A DNA stretch of 64,000 bases from Salinilacustrithrix sp003476595 (GTDB taxonomy: Bacteria; Actinomycetota; Acidimicrobiia; Acidimicrobiales; Salinilacustritrichaceae), in assembly GCA_963972525.1 (NCBI GenBank), contig CAXAUZ010000010.1:67012-131011 (forward strand), read 5' to 3'. The position numbers were made by a program, and so were the translations under genes. Positions 58,770-64,000 of this stretch are shown here, one piece after another. Each line of letters starts with the position of its first letter. Position 1 is the first letter of the stretch. The notes beneath the pieces were generated by a model. That model was not told where the DNA came from, ran no database searches, and saw nothing but the letters and a program-made list of their open reading frames with translations.

Positions 58770-59798
58770 ATGCCCGTACCCCGGTCCCGACTGCCCCGAG
58801 CCTGGAAGGGCGTGGTCGCGTCCCTGTGCGCCGTGGCCCTCGTGGCGCCGGCCTGCTCCACCGACGAGGACCGGCTCACCATCTACAGCGGCCGGACCAG
58901 CGACCTGATCAAGCCCCTGCTCGACCAGTTCAGCGAGGATACGGGCACCAAGATCGACGTGCGCTACGGGGACTCCGCCGACCTCGCCCTGCTCATCGAC
59001 GAGGAGGGCGATCGCACCGATGTCGACGTCTTCATCTCCCAGTCGCCGGGCGCCGTCGGCTTCCTCGACGAAGAGGGGATGCTGAGCGAGCTCGATGCGT
59101 CCGTGCTCGACCTGGTGGACGAGGACTTCCGCGCCGATGACGGGCAGTGGGTCGGTCTGTCCGGCCGGGTGCGGGTGCTCGTCCACAACACCGACCTCGT
59201 CGAGGAATCCGAGCTGCCCGAGTCGGTGCTGGACCTCACGTCCGAGGAGTTCGCCGGCCGGGTCGCCGTGGCCCCGAACAACGGCTCGTTCCAGGACTTC
59301 GTCACCGCCATGCGCCTGGAGCTCGGCGACGACGCGGCCACGGACTGGCTGGCGGGCATGGTCGCCAACGACGCACCCACCTACTCGAACAACACCGCGA
59401 TCGTGGAGGCCGTCACGCGTGGCGAGGTGCCCATGGGCCTCGTGAACCACTACTACCTCGAGCGTGCGCTGGACGATGACCCGGACCTCCCGGCCGCGAA
59501 CCACTTCTTCGCCGAGGGCGACATCGGCTCGCTGCTGATCACCACGGCGACGGCGATCATCGAGGGCAGCGACCAGGCGGAGGACGCGCGGTCCCTCGTC
59601 GAGTTCCTGCTGTCCGAGGAGGCCCAGCGCTACTTCAGCGAGGAGACCTTCGAGTACCCGCTCGCCCGGGACGTGCCCCAGGCCGAGTCGGTGCCCGCGC
59701 TGTCGACGATCAACACCACCACGATCGATCTGGACGGGCTGGGTGGCGGGCTGGCCCGCACCGCCGAGCTGATCCAGGACAGCGGCCTGGATCGCTAG
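58770..59798 (+). CDS. fbpA: Ferric-iron ABC transporter substrate-binding lipoprotein
   Basis: This 342-residue extracellular binding protein is anchored by a lipobox (ALVAPAC, Cys near residue 29). The mature part begins LTIYSGRTSDLIKPLL, matching the FbpA/FutA start, with QSPGAVGFL and VGLSGRVRVLVHN in the middle and VNHYYLER near residue 229, whose adjacent tyrosines are the usual ferric-iron ligands. It delivers Fe3+ to the permease encoded directly downstream, whose GTG start overlaps its stop by one base. It has its own promoter. Confidence 0.9.
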   Translation: MPVPRSRLPRAWKGVVASLCAVALVAPACSTDEDRLTIYSGRTSDLIKPLLDQFSEDTGTKIDVRYGDSADLALLIDEEGDRTDVDVFISQSPGAVGFLDEEGMLSELDASVLDLVDEDFRADDGQWVGLSGRVRVLVHNTDLVEESELPESVLDLTSEEFAGRVAVAPNNGSFQDFVTAMRLELGDDAATDWLAGMVANDAPTYSNNTAIVEAVTRGEVPMGLVNHYYLERALDDDPDLPAANHFFAEGDIGSLLITTATAIIEGSDQAEDARSLVEFLLSEEAQRYFSEETFEYPLARDVPQAESVPALSTINTTTIDLDGLGGGLARTAELIQDSGLDR

Positions 59799-61384
59799 TG
59801 CTCGCCACGATGCGCCGGCGCGCACCGGTCGCCCTCTCGGCGACCTCGGTGCTCGTCGCGCTCGTGTTCGCCACACCGCTGGCGTACCTGATCTCCCGGG
59901 TCGCCGTCGGCGACGTGCGCATGTCCTCGGTCGTGTCCGACGACCGGGTGCAGGACGCCTTGTGGCGCACCATCGTCCTCGCCTCGCTGGTGGCAGCGTC
60001 GGCTGCGGTGATCGGCACGGCGCTCGCCTGGCTGGTGGCCCGCTCCGACGTCCCGTACCGGCGGGTGTTCGCGGTGCTCGTGCCCCTGCCCCTGGTGTTC
60101 CCCTCCTTCGTCGGCGCGCTCGCCCTGCGGGCCTCGGTGTCTCCCGGCGGGCTGCTCGAATCGGTGCTCGGGCCGCTCGGCATCGACCGCCTCCCGCAGG
60201 TCGATGGCCTGTTCGGCTCCTGGCTGGTGCTCACGCTCTTCACCTATCCCTACGTGCAGCTGCCCGTCGCCGCGCGGTTGCGCGCCCTCGGCCCGTCCAT
60301 CGAGGAGTCGGCCCGGATGCTCGGCCGGCGGCCGCTCGCCGTGTTCTTCCAGGTGGTCCTGCCTCAGGCCCGCACCGCCATCGCCGCCGGCACGCTGCTC
60401 GTGTTCCTGTACGCCGTGTCGGACTTCGGCGCGGTCGACCTGCTCGGCTACCCGGCGCTCACCCGGGTCATCTACGCCAACCGGGTGCTGCGCCGCGACC
60501 TGGCGATGGCGCTCGGGCTCGTGCTCGCCATCGTCGCGCTCATCGTGACCATCGCCGAGCGGCGGGTGGGCCGCAACGCCGCGGTGGCGCAGGGGTTGCG
60601 CACGAAGCACTCGCTGACGGTGTCCCTCGGCCGGTGGCGCTGGCCGGTGTTCGGCCTCGCCGTCTTCTTCCTCCTGAACGCCATCGTGGCCCCGGTGGCC
60701 TCGCTCGTGCACTGGACCCGGCGGGGCATCACCTCGGGCTCGCTCGAGGTCGCCGACGCCGACCTCTGGACGCCGGTGCTCAACACGGCGGGCATCTCGA
60801 TGGTGACCGCGCTCGTCGCGGTCGTGGTCGTGCTGCCCTTGGCCTTCCTCGCCACGCGGTACCGAAGCCGGGTCGCCGGCCCCGCCCTCACCATGGTCGT
60901 GGCCGGCTTCGCGCTGCCCGGCATCGTCATCGCGCTGTCGATGGTGTTCCTGTCGCTGAACACGCCGGTGCTCGACGCGTTCTACCAGACCTTCCCGCTG
61001 CTGGTGCTGGCCTACGTCGTGCACTTCGGCGCCCAGTCGGTCCGGGCGGCCAGCGTCGCGGTCGGGTCCGTGCCCGGTCGGCTCGACGACGCTGCCCGCA
61101 TGCTCGGGGCCCAGCGCTGGCGGCGCCTGCTGCGCATCGACGCGCCCCTCATGGCACCGGGCCTGGCCGCCGGCGGCGGCCTCGTGCTGCTGTCGACCAT
61201 GAAGGAGCTGCCGGCGACGCTGCTGCTCGCGCCCACCGGCTTCGAGACCCTCGCCACCCGGATCTGGTCGGCCACGGAGGAGAACGCGCTGGCGGAGGCC
61301 GGTCTCGCCGCGCTGGTCCTGCTCGTCGTGTCAGGCCTGCTCACCTGGGTGCTGGTCGTGCGACGCGCCGAGCTGCTCGACTGA
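59798..61384 (+). CDS. fbpB: Ferric-iron ABC transporter permease, two-domain
   Basis: This 528-residue inner-membrane permease has about 12 helices and two internally repeated transport domains, as in FbpB/SfuB. Each half carries an EAA-type loop for contact with the ATPase: IEESARMLGRRPLAVFFQVVLP-like sequence near residue 168 and LDDAARMLGAQRWRRLLRI near residue 430. The GTG start overlaps the fbpA stop (TAGTG). The ATPase component is presumably encoded by 55548-56582. Together they import ferric iron using ATP. Confidence 0.9.
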   Translation: MLATMRRRAPVALSATSVLVALVFATPLAYLISRVAVGDVRMSSVVSDDRVQDALWRTIVLASLVAASAAVIGTALAWLVARSDVPYRRVFAVLVPLPLVFPSFVGALALRASVSPGGLLESVLGPLGIDRLPQVDGLFGSWLVLTLFTYPYVQLPVAARLRALGPSIEESARMLGRRPLAVFFQVVLPQARTAIAAGTLLVFLYAVSDFGAVDLLGYPALTRVIYANRVLRRDLAMALGLVLAIVALIVTIAERRVGRNAAVAQGLRTKHSLTVSLGRWRWPVFGLAVFFLLNAIVAPVASLVHWTRRGITSGSLEVADADLWTPVLNTAGISMVTALVAVVVVLPLAFLATRYRSRVAGPALTMVVAGFALPGIVIALSMVFLSLNTPVLDAFYQTFPLLVLAYVVHFGAQSVRAASVAVGSVPGRLDDAARMLGAQRWRRLLRIDAPLMAPGLAAGGGLVLLSTMKELPATLLLAPTGFETLATRIWSATEENALAEAGLAALVLLVVSGLLTWVLVVRRAELLD

Positions 61385-61388
61385 TCCC

Positions 61389-62831
61389 GTGGAGCTGCGC
61401 CGGCTGCTGGCGGCCGTGTTCGCCGTGGTCGCGCTGTGGGCGCTGCTCGGCTCCGGGGTGCGGGCCACCTACGGCGCCCGGGTCACCGCGGACGAGCCCC
61501 AGTACCTGCTGAGCGCGATCAGCCTGGTGGAGGACGGCGACCTCGACATCGCCGACGAGCTCGCCGCTGAGCGCTGGCGGGACTTCCACGACGCGCAGCT
61601 GCCCCGCCAGACCGAGCCTCGCCCGGACGGGTCCGAGCTCAGCCCCCACGACCCGCTCCTGCCGGTGCTCCTCGCCCCCGGCGTGGCGGTCGCCCAGGTC
61701 GTCGCCGGCGACTGGCAGCACGCCGAGCTGGCCGGCGCGCGCGTGGTGCTGGCACTGGTGGCGGGTGCACTGGCCGCCCTCGTGGTGCGGACCGCGGTCG
61801 TTCGGCTCGGGGTGCGCCGCTCCACCGCCGTCGTGGTCGCGGGCGCCTTCGCGCTTGCCGCCCCGTTGAGCACCTACGGCAACCAGCTGTACCCGGAGCT
61901 GGTCGCCGCGCTCGCCGTCGCCGTGGGGGCGGCGGCCCTCCTGGAGCTGGCAGCGGCTGGGGAACACCGGAGATGGACGCCGACCGCGACCTGGGTCGGT
62001 GCGGTCGTGGCCCTGCCCTGGCTCGGCGTGAAGTACGCCGGCGTCGCCGCGGCGGTCGCCGTGCTCGGCCTTCTGCTCGACCGCCGTCACCGCGTCGTCG
62101 CGCTCGTGGCGCTCACCGTCGCTGGCGTCGCCTACCTCGTCGTCCACCAGCGGGTCTACGGGGGGTGGACCGTCTACGCAGCGGGCGACCACTTCGTCGA
62201 CGGCGAGCTCACCGTCGTGGGCAACGACCCCGACCACCTCGGGCGGACCGTGCGCATCGCCGGACTGCTCGTGGACCGCCACTTCGGCCTGCTCGTGTGG
62301 GCGCCTGCCTACCTGCTGGCCCTGCCGGCTGTCGGGACGCTCCTCCGTCGCCGGGACCGCGTCGCTGCGGTGCTGCTCCTCCCGCTCGCCGCCGGGTGGG
62401 CGACCGCGACCTGGGTGGCGCTGACCATGCACGGCTGGTGGTGGCCGGGGCGCCAGGTGGTCGTCGTCCTGCCCCTCGTCGTGCTCGCCGTCGCCGCCTT
62501 CGTCGATGGTGAACGCCGCGCCGGCGCCCGGTGGGTCTGGCCCGTCCTCGTCGGCACGGGAGTCATCGGTGTCGCCACGTGGGCGTGGCTCACGGTCGAG
62601 GCCACGATCGGTGGCCTCCGGTTGATCGTGGACTTCGACCGAACCGCCAACCCGTGGATCCAGGCCTCCCGGCTCGTCCTGCCCGACCTGCGGGAGGGTG
62701 GCTGGGCGACGGATCTCGTGCTCTCGGTCTGGACCGTGGTGCTGCTCGCTCTGGCCGCGTGGGGGTGGCGTCGGGGCTGTTCCGGGACGCGTGGCGCGCC
62801 GCCGACGTCCGCGTCGCGGCCCGGTTTCTGA
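61389..62831 (+). CDS. GT-C-type membrane glycosyltransferase-like protein
   Basis: This 480-residue polytopic membrane protein has 9-11 predicted helices. After the first helix comes TADEPQYLLSA, an acidic first extracytoplasmic loop in which Asp-Glu takes the position of the catalytic acids of GT-C enzymes that use polyprenyl-phosphate sugars. A WWWPGRQVVVVLPL segment near residue 356 resembles other actinobacterial members. The donor may come from the GT2 enzyme nearby. The last 17 residues (from about CSGTRGA) are low-complexity, and another frame gives a more protein-like ending, so a 3' frameshift is possible. It starts four bases after fbpB. Confidence 0.7.
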   Translation: MELRRLLAAVFAVVALWALLGSGVRATYGARVTADEPQYLLSAISLVEDGDLDIADELAAERWRDFHDAQLPRQTEPRPDGSELSPHDPLLPVLLAPGVAVAQVVAGDWQHAELAGARVVLALVAGALAALVVRTAVVRLGVRRSTAVVVAGAFALAAPLSTYGNQLYPELVAALAVAVGAAALLELAAAGEHRRWTPTATWVGAVVALPWLGVKYAGVAAAVAVLGLLLDRRHRVVALVALTVAGVAYLVVHQRVYGGWTVYAAGDHFVDGELTVVGNDPDHLGRTVRIAGLLVDRHFGLLVWAPAYLLALPAVGTLLRRRDRVAAVLLLPLAAGWATATWVALTMHGWWWPGRQVVVVLPLVVLAVAAFVDGERRAGARWVWPVLVGTGVIGVATWAWLTVEATIGGLRLIVDFDRTANPWIQASRLVLPDLREGGWATDLVLSVWTVVLLALAAWGWRRGCSGTRGAPPTSASRPGF

Positions 62832-62960
62832 CCCGCCGTCAGCTGTCATCTGAGGTGGCGATCTGGTCCGACGTGCGCGGTGATGGGTGCGTCACATCAA
62901 TCGAGCCGGGCGCGTGCCGCCTGGCCCGGTCCGGCTCCCATCGCAAGGAGCGTCAACGCC

Positions 62961-63896
62961 ATGAACACATCGGTCGTGCTCTACGACCCGCAAGAGACAT
63001 CGTCGGAGGTGAAGGCCGTCGCCGGGTTCCTGGCTGGCTACTCCGGCCGGACCCGGGAGGCGTACACCCTCGATCTGCGCATGTTCTACCGGTGGTGCGA
63101 CGAGCACCACCTGGAGCTGTTCGGGGTCACCCGCACCCATATCGAGCTGTACGCCCGCGAACTCGAAGAACTTGGTCGGGCCCCGGCCACGATCGGCCGG
63201 CGTCTGTCCACGCTGGCCGGGTTCTACCGGTACGCGGCCGAGGAGGGCGTGATCGAGCACTCGCCAGCCGTGCACGTCCGCCGGCCCCGGCTCGACTACG
63301 AATCCCACGCCGTGGGCCTGGACCGCAACGAGCTCGGCGGGTTCCTCGTCGCCGCCGGCATGTCTTCACCCAGGGACCATGCGCTGTGCTCGCTTCTTGC
63401 GCTCAACGGACTACGGATCTCCGAAGCCCTCGGCGCCAACATCGAACAGCTCGGCCTCGAACGCGGCCACCGGACCCTGCTCGTGCACCGCAAGGGTGGC
63501 AAGACCGTCACCATCCCGCTCGCTCCTCGGACCGCACGGGCACTCGACCTCGCCATCGGTGAACGGATGGAGGGCCCGCTGTTCCTCGGCGCCAACGGTG
63601 AACGCATGACGCGTGACGCCGCGGCACGGATGGTGCGCCGGGTGGCCAAGGCCGCCGGGATCACCAAGCGGATCGGACCGCACAGCCTGCGCCATTCCTT
63701 CATCACCGCAGCGCTCGACGCCGGCGTGCCGCTCCGGGACGTACAGGAGGCTGCCTCCCACGCAGACCCCCGCACGACGATGCGCTACGACCGGGCCCGC
63801 CAGTCACTCGACCGGCACGCCACCTACATCGTGGCCACCTTCGTCGCCGGCTCCAGCAGAGGTGACACCGCCGGACCACCAGCAGGGCACCGCTGA
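62961..63896 (+). CDS. Tyrosine recombinase/integrase
   Basis: This 311-residue XerC/D-like recombinase has an N-terminal SAM-like DNA-binding domain (about residues 15-105: GYSGRTREAYTLDLRMFYRWC) and a catalytic domain with Arg in LNGLRISEAL, Lys in HRKGGK, His-X-X-Arg in HSLRHSF, a second His in ASHADPRTTM and nucleophile Tyr in MRYDR. The ATG at 62961 has AAGGAG ten bases upstream. It lies next to the right edge of the window after a gene with a suspect 3' end, and a very strong hairpin follows. It is more like a mobile-element integrase than a chromosomal Xer protein, but the element itself is not in view. Confidence 0.9.
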   Translation: MNTSVVLYDPQETSSEVKAVAGFLAGYSGRTREAYTLDLRMFYRWCDEHHLELFGVTRTHIELYARELEELGRAPATIGRRLSTLAGFYRYAAEEGVIEHSPAVHVRRPRLDYESHAVGLDRNELGGFLVAAGMSSPRDHALCSLLALNGLRISEALGANIEQLGLERGHRTLLVHRKGGKTVTIPLAPRTARALDLAIGERMEGPLFLGANGERMTRDAAARMVRRVAKAAGITKRIGPHSLRHSFITAALDAGVPLRDVQEAASHADPRTTMRYDRARQSLDRHATYIVATFVAGSSRGDTAGPPAGHR

Positions 63897-63907
63897 TCTG
63901 ACCGGGA

Positions 63908-63937
63908 ACGGAGCGCCCCCAGCCGGGGGCGCTCCGT
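63908..63937 (+). terminator. Strong GC-rich hairpin after the integrase gene
   Basis: ACGGAGCGCCCCC (63908-63920) pairs perfectly with GGGGGCGCTCCGT (63925-63937) around the loop AGCC. It lies 12 bases past the integrase stop. There is no T tract, but the 13-base-pair stem makes a terminator likely. The remaining 63 bases to the window end show no gene. Confidence 0.7.
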
Positions 63938-64000
63938 AACCCCAACTCGGAGCGTTCAGCGCCTGGGGCTCTGCTCGACTTGACGCAAGAAGAACCGGCA

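Noticed and set aside
55548..62831. Polysaccharide or natural-product biosynthetic cluster
   Set aside because: Two glycosyltransferases and one FAD enzyme are interleaved with iron transport genes on both strands and lack sugar-nucleotide synthesis or export genes, so a cluster cannot be claimed.
1..64000. CRISPR arrays, tRNA or rRNA genes, anti-phage defence genes
   Set aside because: No regularly spaced repeats, no cloverleaf-like sequences and no recognisable defence proteins were seen on either strand.

Overview
The window is very GC-rich, densely packed, and has almost no gap longer than 200 bases. Gene content and sequence style point to an actinobacterium, most likely of the class Acidimicrobiia: a high-GC Gram-positive relative with a single-chain acyl-CoA carboxylase, class E sortase, HelD, SpoIIE/RsbW-type partner switching, an actinobacterial-type haem branch and many starts on GTG or TTG. 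The assignment is inference from gene content; no rRNA or tRNA gene was seen.

Layout. 1-8.6 kb: the end of an M1 metallopeptidase, a phosphotransferase/acetyltransferase/PAC2 run on the minus strand, two stand-alone receiver proteins and two membrane histidine kinases. 8.7-12.1 kb: an SRPBCC protein, then a clear manganese (yybP-ykoY) riboswitch in front of a P-type IIA cation ATPase. 12.1-14.0 kb: a damaged patch with a PAP2 phosphatase remnant, an N-terminally truncated kinase, a lipoprotein with a suspect 3' end and the last 85 codons of an FtsX-type permease. 14.0-18.2 kb: a tightly overlapping phenylalanine/tyrosine degradation operon (phenylalanine hydroxylase, HPPD, fumarylacetoacetase, homogentisate dioxygenase). 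18.4-27.7 kb: amidase, alpha/beta hydrolase, acetyltransferase, geranylgeranyl-reductase-type flavoprotein, the 1096-residue acyl-CoA carboxylase and an M14 carboxypeptidase. 27.8-34.1 kb: MFS transporter, acyl-CoA dehydrogenase and DUF4242 protein, divergent from a giant LuxR-type ATPase regulator with a degenerate cyclase domain. 34.1-41.3 kb: SDR, flavodoxin-like reductase, lytic transglycosylase lipoprotein, SpoIIE phosphatase with its RsbW-like kinase, acyl-CoA thioesterase II, an acidic secreted protein and a methyltransferase. 41.4-44.6 kb: a three-gene glycosyltransferase/methyltransferase/alpha-alpha-toroid operon behind a TetR-type palindrome. 44.6-51 kb: aldose epimerase, dtd, lnt, sortase E, hemY-type oxidase, hemE and a small unknown gene. 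51-62.8 kb: oligopeptidase B, HelD, a ferric-iron ABC system split into two pieces around envelope-type genes, and a GT-C membrane protein. 62.9-64 kb: a tyrosine recombinase followed by a strong hairpin, probably the edge of an integrated element.

Regulatory reading. A repeated pattern is a -10 hexamer placed 6 to 8 bases before the start codon (at least a dozen genes), which implies leaderless mRNAs; genes inside operons instead start within or next to the preceding stop codon, or use Shine-Dalgarno sites. The carboxylase and thioesterase genes share an identical 23-base start region. Two small dispersed repeat families are visible: a hairpin found just after three genes, and a 22-base element with a palindromic core that flanks the small gene next to hemE.

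No CRISPR array, anti-phage cluster or clear biosynthetic cluster was found. The items most worth checking are the manganese riboswitch/ATPase pair, the toroid/methyltransferase/glycosyltransferase operon, the Lnt enzyme whose catalytic cysteine is serine, the shared promoters and the damaged 12-14 kb patch.
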